Origin: Cellvibrio sp. pealriver
Lineage (GTDB): Bacteria; Pseudomonadota; Gammaproteobacteria; Pseudomonadales; Cellvibrionaceae
Direction of reading: 5' to 3'
Assembly (NCBI RefSeq): GCF_001183545.1
Contig: NZ_KQ236688.1
Location: 1,765,149 to 1,829,148, forward strand
DNA length: 64,000 nt
In this document: piece by piece, positions 40,370 to 50,022 of the stretch
How positions within the stretch are numbered: the first letter of the stretch is position 1
How the letters are laid out: every line of letters begins with the position of its first letter
The notes under the pieces: model-generated
What the model saw: only the letters and a program-made list of their open reading frames with translations
Told to the model about the DNA's origin: nothing
Databases searched by the model: none
Program-made: the position numbers and the translations under genes

Positions 40370-42199
40370 ATGTTCCGTTTTTTTGAAAGCCTGATTAAAC
40401 CTTTTCCACCCGAAGAACCCACTAGCCCACCCAAAACGCTTTATGCGTTCTGCCGCCATTACAGCCGCGGTGCAGAGGCATATTTAATCGGCATGGCGAT
40501 ATTTACCGGAATCATTGCCATTCTGGAAGTATCCCTGTTCGGGTTTCTAGGCCAGTTGGTTGACTCGCTCAATAAACACACGCCTGAAAGTTTTTGGACA
40601 GAATCGCGCGGTGAGCTTATCTGGATGGCGTGCATACTGCTCATCGGATTGCCCGTATCAGTATTAATGCATTCGTTACTGATGCACCAAACGCTGCTAG
40701 GAAATTTTCCTATGCGCATTCGCTGGCAAGCACACCGTTTTTTACTGGGGCAAAGTTACCAGTTTTATCAAAATGAATTTGCCGGCCGCATTGCAACCAA
40801 GGTTATGCAGACTGCACTCGCGGTACGTGAAACTATTATGAAACTGCTGGATGTACTCTTGTATGTGATGGTGTACTTCGGCGGTATTGTGGCATTAGCG
40901 GTATCACTTGACTGGCGCCTCGCCCTGCCGTTGATCGCATGGTTTTTTGCGTACAGCGGCTTACTGTATTATTTTCTGCCACGCCTATCAAAAATATCGA
41001 CCAAACAAGCCCACGCACGCTCGGATATGACAGGCCGTTTAGTTGATACCTACACCAATATTTCGACAGTAAAATTATTTTCACACTCCAACCGTGAGGC
41101 AGAATATGCCCGAACTGGCATGGAATATTTTTTAACAACAGTACACCCGCAAATGCGTCTTGCCACAATGTTAGGTTCCGCGGTGTGGATGATTAATGTT
41201 GTGCTGATATTTGCCATAGCCGCAACTTCATTGTGGCTGTGGTCCAGTGCTGCTATTACCACAGGCGCTATCGCCGCCGCAGTGGGTTTAGTGTTGCGCC
41301 TCAACGGTATGGCGCAATGGATTATGTGGGAAGTATCTGCTCTGTTTGAAAATATGGGCACCGCGCGTGATGGTTTAAATACGCTTTCTATTCCGCGCGA
41401 TGTACAAGACAAACCCGATGCCAAATCCATTACGATTACAAACAGTGAGATTGATTTTAAATCCGTCAACTTTAATTACGGAAAAAATTCGGGGCTGTTG
41501 CAAGATTTTAATTTGAACATTAAAGCCGGTGAAAAAATTGGTTTGGTTGGGCGTTCAGGAGCCGGTAAATCAACCCTGGTGAATTTGCTATTGCGTTTTT
41601 ATGATGTTGATTCTGGCTCGATTCTGATCGATGGGCAAAATATTACCAACGTAAAACAGGAAAGCCTGCGCGCACAGATTGGTATGGTCACACAGGATAC
41701 ATCGCTATTGCACCGTTCCATTCGCGATAACCTATTATACGGCAAACCTGATGCCACAGAAGACGAAATGATCCGTGCAGCGCAACAGGCAGAAGCACAT
41801 GATTTTATTATGAGCCTGGCGGATAACGAGGGCCGCACAGGCTACGACGCGCACGTTGGTGAGCGCGGCGTGAAATTATCCGGCGGCCAACGCCAGCGTA
41901 TTGCAATTGCGCGCGTACTGATTAAAAACGCCCCGATTTTAATTATGGACGAGGCAACATCAGCATTGGATTCAGAAGTGGAAGCCGCAATCCAAACCAA
42001 CTTGAATAAGTTGATGCAAGGCAAAACTGTTATCGCCATTGCACACCGCTTATCCACTATCGCGGCTCTGGATCGTTTGATCGTGTTGGATAAAGGTCAG
42101 ATCATTGAACAGGGAACGCACAATGAATTGATCGCATTGGGCGGGGTGTATGCTCACTTATGGGCACATCAGTCCGGAGGATTTTTGGGAGAGTTTTGA
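40370..42199 (+). CDS. ABC exporter, fused permease and ATPase (MsbA/MdlB-like)
   Basis: A 609-residue half-transporter. Six membrane segments lie in about residues 40-330. The nucleotide-binding domain has Walker A GRSGAGKSTLVNLL (about 394-407), signature LSGGQRQRIAIARVL, Walker B ILIMDEATSALDSE and the H-loop AHRLSTI. It would work as a homodimer exporting a lipid, peptide or drug. It stands alone, between divergent genes and a terminator, so context gives no substrate. A plausible promoter has TACAAT near 40333. Confidence 0.92.
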   Translation: MFRFFESLIKPFPPEEPTSPPKTLYAFCRHYSRGAEAYLIGMAIFTGIIAILEVSLFGFLGQLVDSLNKHTPESFWTESRGELIWMACILLIGLPVSVLMHSLLMHQTLLGNFPMRIRWQAHRFLLGQSYQFYQNEFAGRIATKVMQTALAVRETIMKLLDVLLYVMVYFGGIVALAVSLDWRLALPLIAWFFAYSGLLYYFLPRLSKISTKQAHARSDMTGRLVDTYTNISTVKLFSHSNREAEYARTGMEYFLTTVHPQMRLATMLGSAVWMINVVLIFAIAATSLWLWSSAAITTGAIAAAVGLVLRLNGMAQWIMWEVSALFENMGTARDGLNTLSIPRDVQDKPDAKSITITNSEIDFKSVNFNYGKNSGLLQDFNLNIKAGEKIGLVGRSGAGKSTLVNLLLRFYDVDSGSILIDGQNITNVKQESLRAQIGMVTQDTSLLHRSIRDNLLYGKPDATEDEMIRAAQQAEAHDFIMSLADNEGRTGYDAHVGERGVKLSGGQRQRIAIARVLIKNAPILIMDEATSALDSEVEAAIQTNLNKLMQGKTVIAIAHRLSTIAALDRLIVLDKGQIIEQGTHNELIALGGVYAHLWAHQSGGFLGEF

Positions 42200-42203
42200 T
42201 CAT

Positions 42204-42239
42204 AAAAAAACGGCGAGCAAAAAAGCTCGCCGTTTTTTT
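42204..42239. terminator. Bidirectional terminator after the ABC exporter
   Basis: An eight-base GC-rich stem CGGCGAGC / GCTCGCCG flanked by seven A and seven T bases that extend the pairing; loop of six A. Confidence 0.92.
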
Positions 42240-42248
42240 ATTTATCGC

Positions 42249-42279
42249 CACAACAATAACAACAACAATCACAACAACG
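42249..42279. repeat. Degenerate CAA/ACA triplet run
   Basis: About 30 bases made almost only of CAA, AAC and ACA triplets between the terminator and the 42288 stop codon. It is not in a gene. Confidence 0.5.
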
Positions 42280-42287
42280 AAGCTGCG

Positions 42288-42533
42288 TTATTTTTTAGCG
42301 AAGTACATATTCCAAATCAGTAACACCACGCCGATAAAAAAGCCGATATGACCAAGCATGGCGCCTATCGCAAATATCCAACTTGTGACGATCAGGTTAC
42401 TATTTTCATCACCAAAGGAACTGGCAAGCATGTACGGCAATGCGCTTGCAAGAACGATCATTAAGCTCAGTGCAATAATTTTGATCCCGCGCGGGGAATT
42501 GCTGCGCATAACCGCGCGGATTGGATTCCACAT
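42288..42533 (-). CDS. Small two-helix membrane protein of unknown function
   Basis: An 81-residue protein (ATG 42533) with an N-terminal basic stretch and two hydrophobic segments (about 20-38 and 58-76). A GTG four codons earlier overlaps the upstream gene and is less likely. It lies directly after the DUF2058 gene. I do not recognise a family. Confidence 0.6.
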   Translation of the reverse strand: MWNPIRAVMRSNSPRGIKIIALSLMIVLASALPYMLASSFGDENSNLIVTSWIFAIGAMLGHIGFFIGVVLLIWNMYFAKK

Positions 42534-42538
42534 GTTGC

Positions 42539-43084
42539 TTACCACATCAAGTCATCGGGGATGACATAATCTTTGTAAGGATCATCTTCATCCGTTTGCT
42601 GCGTTGATTTGATATTGGCAACGACTACGGCATTTTCATCGCGCTGGGCAATTTTGTCGGCCACAATACGCGGCACCAGTTCATAACCTTCGCCCAACTT
42701 CACAACCGCTAACACACCACGGATGATTTGCTCCTGTACCGTTTTGGATACGCGGATTTTTTTGATCAGCTTGCCGTGGGTAAAGTTGTATTCAACATCG
42801 CTCTCGCCTGCGCCTTTAGGTTGGCGATGGTTTTCAATCAGCTGCTTGATCTGCGCCGCAATCGCTTTTTGTTGCAGTTCCAAATCGCGCTGGCGATTCA
42901 ACTCACGGTCGCGCTCGGCTTTTTCCAAACGAGCTTGTTCGGCCGATTGTTTTATTTCATCCACTTTTTCTTCGTTGGAGCGACGCGCAACATTCGTTTC
43001 TTTGCGTTTGTCTTTATTGGCCTGTTTGGCTTTTTTTGCGTCGATTAAACCGGCTTTTAATAATTGGTCTTGTAGTGATGCCAT
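42539..43084 (-). CDS. DUF2058-family protein (YaiL-like)
   Basis: A 181-residue cytoplasmic protein. The N-terminus SLQDQLLKAGLIDAKKAKQA and the long charged helix of Lys, Arg, Glu and Gln (about 15-95) are typical of the DUF2058/YaiL family, as is the C-terminal HGKLIKKIRVSKTVQEQIIR. Function is not established; the family is nucleoprotein- or polysome-associated in some reports, which I cannot confirm here. It follows the photolyase-related gene by 30 bases on the same strand. Confidence 0.88.
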   Translation of the reverse strand: MASLQDQLLKAGLIDAKKAKQANKDKRKETNVARRSNEEKVDEIKQSAEQARLEKAERDRELNRQRDLELQQKAIAAQIKQLIENHRQPKGAGESDVEYNFTHGKLIKKIRVSKTVQEQIIRGVLAVVKLGEGYELVPRIVADKIAQRDENAVVVANIKSTQQTDEDDPYKDYVIPDDLMW

Positions 43085-43114
43085 AAGATGTCTCGGTCAA
43101 ATAGTGGTGCGTAT

Positions 43115-44665
43115 TCATTGATATAGATTGGCCGGATAATGCGCTCTCACCCACGCAGCACGTTTGGCAATGGCCTCACGTTTTTCTGTTGTCTGCGCAT
43201 CCAGATGCTTCACTTGCAGTGCAAGGCGCGGGTGGTTAACAAAGCGATCACGATGCTTAGCCAAAAATTCCCAGTAGAGCGTGGTGAATGGGCAGGCCCG
43301 ATCCGATTCAGCGTCGTCCGGCTTATAACAGCACTGGTCGCAATAATTACTCATTTTGGCAATATAGCGCCCGGTCGCAATATAAGGCTTGGATGCCATT
43401 ATGCCAGCATCCGCATACTGGCTCATCCCCAATACATTCGGCAATTCCACCCATTCCACAGCGTCCACGTACATCGCCAAATACCAGGCATGAATCTGGT
43501 CTGGCCGGGTTTGCCACAAGAGTGCGAACAAGCCTGTGACCATTAACCGCTGGATGTGATGCCCATAGCCATGCTGCAAGACCTGACCAATACTCTGCGC
43601 AAGGCATTTCATATCCACATCGCCCGTCCAATAAAAATCAGGCAAATTGTGTTGGGCATCCAGCGCATTCATCTCCAGCCAATCGGGCATAAAGCTCCAA
43701 TAAAGGCCGCGCACGTACTCGCGCCAGCCTAATATCTGGCGAATAAATCCTTCCACTGAATTCAGTGGCGCATCACCGCGTTGATAGGCTTGCTCCGCTG
43801 CAAGAATGACCTCCATCGGTGACAGCAGTTTAAGATTCAGCGCCGCCGATAAGCGCGAGTGGTACAACCAGGGCTCGTGAGTCCACATCGCATCCTGATA
43901 TTCACCAAAATGCGCTAGCTGGGCACGGATAAAAAACGCCAGCAGCTCCAGTGCTTGCGCGCGCGTGACTGGCCAACCAAAGGTAATAAGCTCGCCGGGA
44001 TTATCTGGAAAAAATTGTTCGATACTCTGTTTTGCGGCTTGGGTGATGTCATCCATAGCAAACATCAACTCAGGTTCACGCAACCCAGGACCCGCGCGAC
44101 CAAAAGTCCCGCGGTTGTCGTGATCGTAATTCCAATCACCGCCTTCCGGTGCACCCCCTTGCATCAAAATACCGGTGCGTTTGCGTAGCTGGCGATACCA
44201 ATACTCCATACGCAATTGCTTCTTGCCTTTCTGCCATGCGCTGAATTCTCCGGGTTTGGCGATGAAGTGATTGTCCGGTAAAACTTCCAAAGGTAGATTG
44301 AATTGTGCGCTACAGGTTTTCAGCTCTTGCAACACGCGATAATCCCCCGGCAGCACAACACGCAAACGCTCGGGCGAATAGTGCCTAAAGCACTCGCCCA
44401 AGGCTGCGCTAAAGTTCGGCAGTTGCTGTTCCAATGGATAATAAAGTAGCGGCAAGTTGTCAGCGTGCAGGTCTTGCGCGAAATGGCGCATAGCGGCAAT
44501 AAACAATAAGGAGCGCTGTTTATTCGAGGGAACATGGGTACTTTCTTGCAGCACCTCTGCCATCCACAGCAGATCTTGCTGCGGATCAAACCCCTCGAAT
44601 AACAGACTATCGCGGTTAAGTTGATCGCCTAATACCACACATAAGTTGCGGATCTTTTTTGTCAT
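43115..44665 (-). CDS. Cryptochrome/photolyase-related protein with [4Fe-4S] cluster (FeS-BCP, PhrB type)
   Basis: A 516-residue flavoprotein of the deoxyribodipyrimidine photolyase-related family (DPRP). The N-terminal Rossmann part has NLCVVLGDQLNRDSLLFEG; the FAD domain includes GGDWNYDHDNRGTFG, EGFIRQILGWREYVRGLYW and QYADAGIMASKPYIATGRYI. Cys442, Cys445 and Cys458 (CDQC and, 13 residues on, ACPF) match the spacing of the cluster ligands in Agrobacterium PhrB. Members repair (6-4) photoproducts or act as blue-light receptors; which applies here is unknown. Its ATG overlaps the stop of the DUF2256 gene. Confidence 0.93.
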   Translation of the reverse strand: MTKKIRNLCVVLGDQLNRDSLLFEGFDPQQDLLWMAEVLQESTHVPSNKQRSLLFIAAMRHFAQDLHADNLPLLYYPLEQQLPNFSAALGECFRHYSPERLRVVLPGDYRVLQELKTCSAQFNLPLEVLPDNHFIAKPGEFSAWQKGKKQLRMEYWYRQLRKRTGILMQGGAPEGGDWNYDHDNRGTFGRAGPGLREPELMFAMDDITQAAKQSIEQFFPDNPGELITFGWPVTRAQALELLAFFIRAQLAHFGEYQDAMWTHEPWLYHSRLSAALNLKLLSPMEVILAAEQAYQRGDAPLNSVEGFIRQILGWREYVRGLYWSFMPDWLEMNALDAQHNLPDFYWTGDVDMKCLAQSIGQVLQHGYGHHIQRLMVTGLFALLWQTRPDQIHAWYLAMYVDAVEWVELPNVLGMSQYADAGIMASKPYIATGRYIAKMSNYCDQCCYKPDDAESDRACPFTTLYWEFLAKHRDRFVNHPRLALQVKHLDAQTTEKREAIAKRAAWVRAHYPANLYQ

Positions 44666-44811
44666 TCAGGTTGCTTCCTTTTGCGGGCTTCGCCACCGCA
44701 GGCTTTGGAGCAATACTTTACGTCATCCCAGACTTTCTCCCATTTTTTTCGCCATACAAATGGGCGCTGGCAATGCTGGCAGGTCTTCTGCGGAAGATGT
44801 TGTTTTTTCAT
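44662..44811 (-). CDS. DUF2256 small zinc-ribbon-like protein
   Basis: A 49-residue protein missed by long-ORF searches. It starts ATG at 44811 and reads MKKQHLPQKTCQHCQRPFVW then RKKWEKVWDDVKYCSKACG. The C-x2-C and C-x3-C pairs with the intervening RKKWE and KYCS motifs are the DUF2256 signature and should bind one zinc. The stop TGA overlaps the photolyase-related ATG (ATGA), so the two are co-translated. DUF2256 genes often neighbour photolyase-type genes, which suggests a link in function that is not established. Confidence 0.9.
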   Translation of the reverse strand: MKKQHLPQKTCQHCQRPFVWRKKWEKVWDDVKYCSKACGGEARKRKQPE

Positions 44812-44923
44812 ATCGGCTCAATTCAGTTGTTACCCAATGCCGATTTACTGGCATAAGTAACTGATACGAAAAATCCGGCGGCTGGTATCATTTGCGCCAT
44901 CGAAATAAACACCTGCCAATTTT

Positions 44924-46105
44924 ATGCATCCAACCTCTTCTACCGTCAGCGCCCCAAAATCCTGGGATATTTTTTGCCGCGTGATCGACAACTATGGCGA
45001 TATTGGCGTCTGCTGGCGCTTGGCCAGACAACTCGCCAGCGAGCACAGCCAACAGGTACGGCTTTGGGTGGATGACCTGAATGCGCTGGTGCGTATCTGG
45101 CCAGATGCGCAATTGGCAGATCAGCAAGAACTCGCGGGGGTTGATGTGAGGCATTGGATCGATGCTTTCCCAACCGATATTGGCATCGCACAGGTCGTGA
45201 TAGAAGCATTTGCATGCGATATACCCGATGCCTATTTGCAGCAGATGGCCGAGCAAAAGAAAAACGGGCAAGCGCCGCTCTGGATCAACCTGGAATATTT
45301 GAGCGCAGAACCCTGGGTGGAAGATTGCCATGGCATGGTTTCAGTACACCCTCGCACCGGCCTTCGCAAAACCTTTTTCTTCCCGGGGTTTACGCCGCGT
45401 ACGGGCGGATTAGTCCGTGAGCAAGATATCGCTGAACGGCAACATGCGTTTGATCCCAACGCTTTCCTGAACTCGCTCGGTATTACTGCTGACCAAGGCG
45501 CACTGCTGATATCTCTTTTTGCCTACGAAAACACGGCGGTAACATCCTTGCTGGATGCTTGGGCTGAATCCCGTCAGCCAATACACTGCCTTGTCCCCCA
45601 AGGCAAAGTCCTGGCAAGCATCAATCAATATCTGCCCAAGCCACTTGCATCAGGGCAAGGCTACACACGGGGAAACCTGCGCTTGGACGTCATCCCCTTT
45701 CTTACCCAAACCCAATACGATGAACTCTTGTGGGCATGTGATATCAACTTTGTCAGAGGCGAAGACTCTTTTGTGCGTGCGCAATGGGCGGGAAAACCCT
45801 TTGTGTGGCATATATACCCGCAAGAGGAAAATGCACACATGGCCAAGCTGGATGCTTTTCTTGATCGCTTTTTATCGCAGCAAGATCAACAGCTAACGAC
45901 TAACGTCAGCGATCTTTGGCACAACTGGAACCAGCAACACGATGTTGCAGGGGCATGGTCGAAATTGATGGAACAACTGCCACAATGGCAAGCGTTGAGT
46001 CATGATTGGAGAAAACACTTGCGCTCCCAAGCCGATCTGGCAAGCCAATTAATCGCCTTGAACAGTACCGGAGGCGGCCAAAAAAGCACTACAGAAAAGC
46101 AATAA
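44924..46105 (+). CDS. earP: EF-P arginine rhamnosyltransferase EarP
   Basis: A 393-residue glycosyltransferase that attaches rhamnose from dTDP-rhamnose to Arg32 of elongation factor P. The family start DIFCRVIDNYGDIGVCWRLA contains the catalytic aspartate region; further blocks are WINLEYLSAEPWVEDCHGM, FFFPGFTPRTGGL and CDINFVRGEDSFVRAQWAGK with the invariant Glu. The substrate gene efp follows 122 bases downstream on the same strand. Confidence 0.96.
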   Translation: MHPTSSTVSAPKSWDIFCRVIDNYGDIGVCWRLARQLASEHSQQVRLWVDDLNALVRIWPDAQLADQQELAGVDVRHWIDAFPTDIGIAQVVIEAFACDIPDAYLQQMAEQKKNGQAPLWINLEYLSAEPWVEDCHGMVSVHPRTGLRKTFFFPGFTPRTGGLVREQDIAERQHAFDPNAFLNSLGITADQGALLISLFAYENTAVTSLLDAWAESRQPIHCLVPQGKVLASINQYLPKPLASGQGYTRGNLRLDVIPFLTQTQYDELLWACDINFVRGEDSFVRAQWAGKPFVWHIYPQEENAHMAKLDAFLDRFLSQQDQQLTTNVSDLWHNWNQQHDVAGAWSKLMEQLPQWQALSHDWRKHLRSQADLASQLIALNSTGGGQKSTTEKQ

Positions 46106-46112
46106 ACAACTG

Positions 46113-46127
46113 TATAGTAGCGCGCCG
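46113..46127 (+). promoter_or_regulatory. efp promoter -10 with GC-rich discriminator
   Basis: TATAGT at 46113-46118 is followed by AGCGCGCC, a GC-rich discriminator. It lies about 100 bases before efp, just past the earP stop. A -35 hexamer is not clear. Confidence 0.5.
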
Positions 46128-46227
46128 ATTTCAAACTCGGGACGCCTGAGGGCTTTAAACGCCCGCGCGCCATGCGCAGTACGGCCTCCCTCTTATTCGT
46201 TAACCTTTGCAAATACTGGGATTTACC

Positions 46228-46788
46228 ATGAAAAATGCTCAAGAATGCCGCGCTGGCAACGTTCTGATGATCGAAGGCTCACCATGGGTTGTTCAAAAAG
46301 CGGAATACAACAAATCTGGCCGTAACGCCGCTGTTGTAAAAATGAAGCTGAAAAACCTGCTGAACGGCATGAACACCGAAACCGTATATCGCGCTGACGA
46401 CAAATTCGAAGACATCCAATTGGATCGTAAAGAAGTAACCTACTCTTACTACGCTGATCCAATGTACGTATTTATGGACCCAGAGTTCAACCAATACGAA
46501 GTAACTGCAGAAGAGTTGGGCGATCTGTTGCCGTGGATGGAAGACGGCATGGAAGACGTATGTGATGCAGTGTTCTACGAAGGTAAAGTGATCTCTGTAA
46601 CTCCACCCAACGCAATCACTCGCGAAGTGGCTTACACCGAACCAGCAGTACGTGGTGACACCTCTGGTAAAGTGATGAAAACCGCTAAGCTCAAAAACGG
46701 TACTGAATTGCAAGTTGCTGCTTTCGTTGAGATCGGCCAAAAGATCATCATCGACGCACGCACTGGCGAGTACAAATCTCGCGCTTAA
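46228..46788 (+). CDS. efp: Elongation factor P
   Basis: A 186-residue protein that relieves ribosome stalling at polyproline. With the ATG at 46228 ([20 protein letters not shown]) the modified residue falls at Arg32 in [11 protein letters not shown], exactly where EarP adds rhamnose; this fixes the start and rejects an in-frame TTG 21 bases earlier. Three OB/KOW beta domains follow. The preceding gene is earP. Confidence 0.97.
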   Translation: MKNAQECRAGNVLMIEGSPWVVQKAEYNKSGRNAAVVKMKLKNLLNGMNTETVYRADDKFEDIQLDRKEVTYSYYADPMYVFMDPEFNQYEVTAEELGDLLPWMEDGMEDVCDAVFYEGKVISVTPPNAITREVAYTEPAVRGDTSGKVMKTAKLKNGTELQVAAFVEIGQKIIIDARTGEYKSRA

Positions 46789-46810
46789 TCGAAGACTTGT
46801 ATCGCAACTT

Positions 46811-46839
46811 AAAAATGGCGCCCTCGTGGCGCCATTTTT
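46811..46839 (+). terminator. Terminator after efp
   Basis: A perfect 12-bp stem (AAAAATGGCGCC / GGCGCCATTTTT) with loop CTCGT, 23 bases past the efp stop. Confidence 0.93.
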
Positions 46840-47016
46840 ATTGGGAGCTCCGCTCTGCTGCCAAAAAATAAACCTCGCTATAACCCCACTGCTTTCCTAA
46901 CCGGCATAATTTGCCGCTCATCCTTTTCCCACACCACTCAGCACCCAATACACACCAACCACGCGCATTGATGGAAGATACACACGTTGTATCAAGGAAT
47001 TAAAAAGGAAATAGAT

Positions 47017-48901
47017 ATGCGCTTTATTGCTGCACTGCTATCGACAATCGCTCTTTGCGCTTCGCTCGCTAAAGCCGAGACAGAGACGTCACCGCAAACT
47101 CTCGAAGAACTTAAAGTCGCCATTGAAAAAATTCGAACTGAGAGCAACACACCCGCCGTTGGCATTGCACTGGTTGGCAAAGACGGCCCGCTGTGGATTG
47201 CAGGATTCGGTCAAGCCAATATTGAACAACACACACCCGCCGATGAAAACACCCTTTTTCGTATAGGTTCAGTTTCAAAAATGATTGTCGCTCTAGCCGC
47301 TCTACAGTTGATTGAAAAAGGGAAACTTTCACTAGATGACAAACTCAGTACACTTGCCCCTGAGATTGAATTTTATAATCCGTGGGAAACAGAAAACCCC
47401 ATTAAAATCGTACATTTACTTGAACACACAACTGGCTGGGACAATACCCACCCGAAAGAATTAACACTCAACGTAGACGCCAATACGCCTCTGCTAGATA
47501 TACTCAATTTTCATCCGCACTCGCGTCAGTCACGCTGGCAACCCGGCACGCGTATGGCCTACAACAATATCGGCCCAGTTGTAATTGCTTATTTGATTGA
47601 AAAAATAAGCGGTCAATCATTTTCCCATTATGTTAGGGAATCAATATTTATTCCGCTTGGCATGCAGAAAACTCATTATTTTCCAAACGAAATAATAAAC
47701 TTCACGCAAACGACCCCCCTATATCCAAGGCTCAGCAAAAGAGTACATCTATGATTCTACATGGCCTTCAGGGGCGCTAATGTCATCACCACATGACATG
47801 GCAATGTTGTTGCAATATTTTATTGGATCCAAACGCGACTCACTTAGCATTAACCAAACATTGATAAGCCGCATGGAAAAACCAGGCTCCACCTTAGGAG
47901 CTCAACAAGGCATGAAAACGGGATACGGGTTAGGAAGTTACACAAGCAGTCACGTTAATTCACCCGTCATTTTTCATGGCCATAGAGGAACGATCCCCGG
48001 CTCACTGGCTGAGTTTTTTTATTCAGCTGAAATCAATGCCGGCTATGCCTTTATGATGAACGATATGAATCCAGCCTACACAAAAATATCTGCACTGATA
48101 CGCAACTATTTATTAGAGCAACACTCCGCAAGCAAAACAAAAAAACTAGAAAAAACGCGCCGTAACGACGAAAAAAATATTCACATAAAAAGTAGTCTTG
48201 CGGGCATCTATGCACCAATCAGTCCATCATCTTCTTATGCAAGTTTTGGAGAACAGCTTTTTGGAATGATCGAAATTCGCAACGACGAAAAACAATGGCT
48301 GCAACGCCCTTTATTTGGAGGATCAACTATTTTTTATACGCCGATATCCGATCAGTTATTCATTAACAAGGAAACTGGATTGGATGGAATGATAGTAATT
48401 AACGACCCTATAAAAGGTGAAATATTGGAGATTAATGGGCATACAGGTAATAGCGCCTATCAGAAAGTATCGCCATTACGTGCGTACGGGCAATGGATAG
48501 TTATTTTTCTAATTATTACCAGCTTCATCATTTTTTTTATTAGCTTCCCCATTAGTGGCTTGCGAAAATTACTGTGCAATAGTGTCAATAGTGCGCTTTC
48601 CGCAATTACTCTATCCATACTGAGCCCTCTGACACTGATAGCATACTATTACCTTTCCAATATGATCCCCTATAATATGCAAATGTTCGGGAAACCAAGC
48701 TTGTTATCTATCAGCTTATTATTGGTGTCCCTTATTTGGCCGATTATGATTGGCTATACTATTTACCGATACTTTCTTACACCCCTATATCAAATCAATA
48801 TATTCTTACGAGTCAATAGCGCAATACTGTTTTCCAGCCAGGGGGCTCTCTGCATAATCATGCTCAATTATGGTTTAATCGCTATACCTACATGGCTCTA
48901 G
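47017..48901 (+). pseudogene. Membrane-anchored serine hydrolase (beta-lactamase/CubicO family), split by a one-base frameshift
   Basis: Two adjacent frames make one protein of about 627 residues. The first (ATG 47017, AAAGGA upstream; ends 47754) has a signal peptide, the catalytic SVSK tetrad and YNN motif of class C beta-lactamase/penicillin-binding-protein hydrolases. The second continues with PYIQGSAKEYIYDSTWPSGA just before its first Met at 47780, a HRG in place of KTG, and four C-terminal membrane segments (about residues 240-370 of that part). Removing one C from the six-C run at 47714-47719 restores a single frame (NFTQTTPYIQGSA). It could be a true pseudogene, phase variation or a sequencing error. 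It is followed by a LytS-like kinase gene overlapping by ten bases. Confidence 0.85.
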
Positions 48902-50022
48902 AGAAAAGCACTATCAAATACGTTATGAACGAAAAAAATAAATTTTCTTTCTTCCCTCAACGGATAGATTTTTGGCTATTTCACAGCATGGGATCTTTGG
49001 CTGTAGTTGCTGTCAACAGCTATTTTTCATCGAACAACGACAGCAACACTCGCGCTGAAATTGCCGCTCAACTAGCATGGATACCGCTGTTCACACTGAG
49101 CGTATTATACTATCGCACCAAATACCAAAAACTGCAGGAACAAACGTCATGGAAGATGAACCTGCATGCTCTCGTATTCAGCATCATATTTGCAACGCTA
49201 ACCAGTTTTTCAATGTTGTTTTTTGCTTATCAGTTTACTTCCACACAAGAAATTGAGTCAGCCTTGGATGACAACCCTGAAACTTCACTTGCCCAATTTT
49301 CTTTAATCCTGCTACTAAACAACAGCCTGTTTAACACCCTGCTGATTTTTATGTGGATACAAACATACAATAGCATAGCCAGCCATCGCAGAATAACTGA
49401 AAACAGATTGCATAACTTACGATTAAAAAACTCACTCAAAGAAGCGCAACTGACCAGCTTAACCAATCAACTCAATCCACACTTTTTATTTAACACACTC
49501 AACAACATTAAATTCACGGTGCGTAAAGATCCCTTGAAATCCGAAAAAATGATCACGGACTTATCGGATGTTTTGCGATATTCACTGGAATCTAGCAAAC
49601 GTGAAAAGGTGCAGGTTTTTGAGGAGCTGGAAATTGTTAATCGTTACATTGACATCATAAAAGTGCACATGGAAACTCGTTTGCACTTTGAAAGCGCGAT
49701 ACCGGAAGATCTATACTCAAATCTAATTCCGCCGATGGTTCTGCAGATGCTGATTGAAAACTCGATTAAACATGGCATTGAAAACTTACGTCATGGAGGC
49801 AAAGTTCAGCTGACTGCAGAAAGTGGTTCAAAATATATTATTTTCAAAATCACTAATGATGTCCCATACACAGAAACAACAACACAAAGCACAGGCATAG
49901 GTTTACGCAATATTGAGCAGCGGCTCAAACTGCTCTACGGCAATGCTGCAACCATCAACACCCTCGAACAACACCAGCAATTTATAGTCACACTGACACT
50001 GCCGCGGGAAACACACCAATGA
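48892..50022 (+). CDS. LytS/AlgZ-type sensor histidine kinase
   Basis: A 376-residue membrane kinase. Four membrane segments lie in about residues 28-45, 60-75, 90-113 and 135-156. The His_kinase domain has phospho-His197 in QLNPHFLFNTLNNIK, the N-box MLIENSIKHGIENL and the G-box STGIGLRNIEQRLKLLYG. Start at 48892 overlaps the hydrolase frame; ATG 48925 is an alternative, and neither has a clear ribosome-binding site. It overlaps the LytTR regulator gene by four bases (ATGA), making them a pair. Confidence 0.92.
   Translation: MALEKSTIKYVMNEKNKFSFFPQRIDFWLFHSMGSLAVVAVNSYFSSNNDSNTRAEIAAQLAWIPLFTLSVLYYRTKYQKLQEQTSWKMNLHALVFSIIFATLTSFSMLFFAYQFTSTQEIESALDDNPETSLAQFSLILLLNNSLFNTLLIFMWIQTYNSIASHRRITENRLHNLRLKNSLKEAQLTSLTNQLNPHFLFNTLNNIKFTVRKDPLKSEKMITDLSDVLRYSLESSKREKVQVFEELEIVNRYIDIIKVHMETRLHFESAIPEDLYSNLIPPMVLQMLIENSIKHGIENLRHGGKVQLTAESGSKYIIFKITNDVPYTETTTQSTGIGLRNIEQRLKLLYGNAATINTLEQHQQFIVTLTLPRETHQ

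Noticed and set aside
47714..47754. Programmed ribosomal frameshift in the hydrolase gene
   Set aside because: A C-run alone is not a known slippery site of the usual X-XXY-YYZ type, and no stimulatory stem or internal binding site was found; an indel is simpler.
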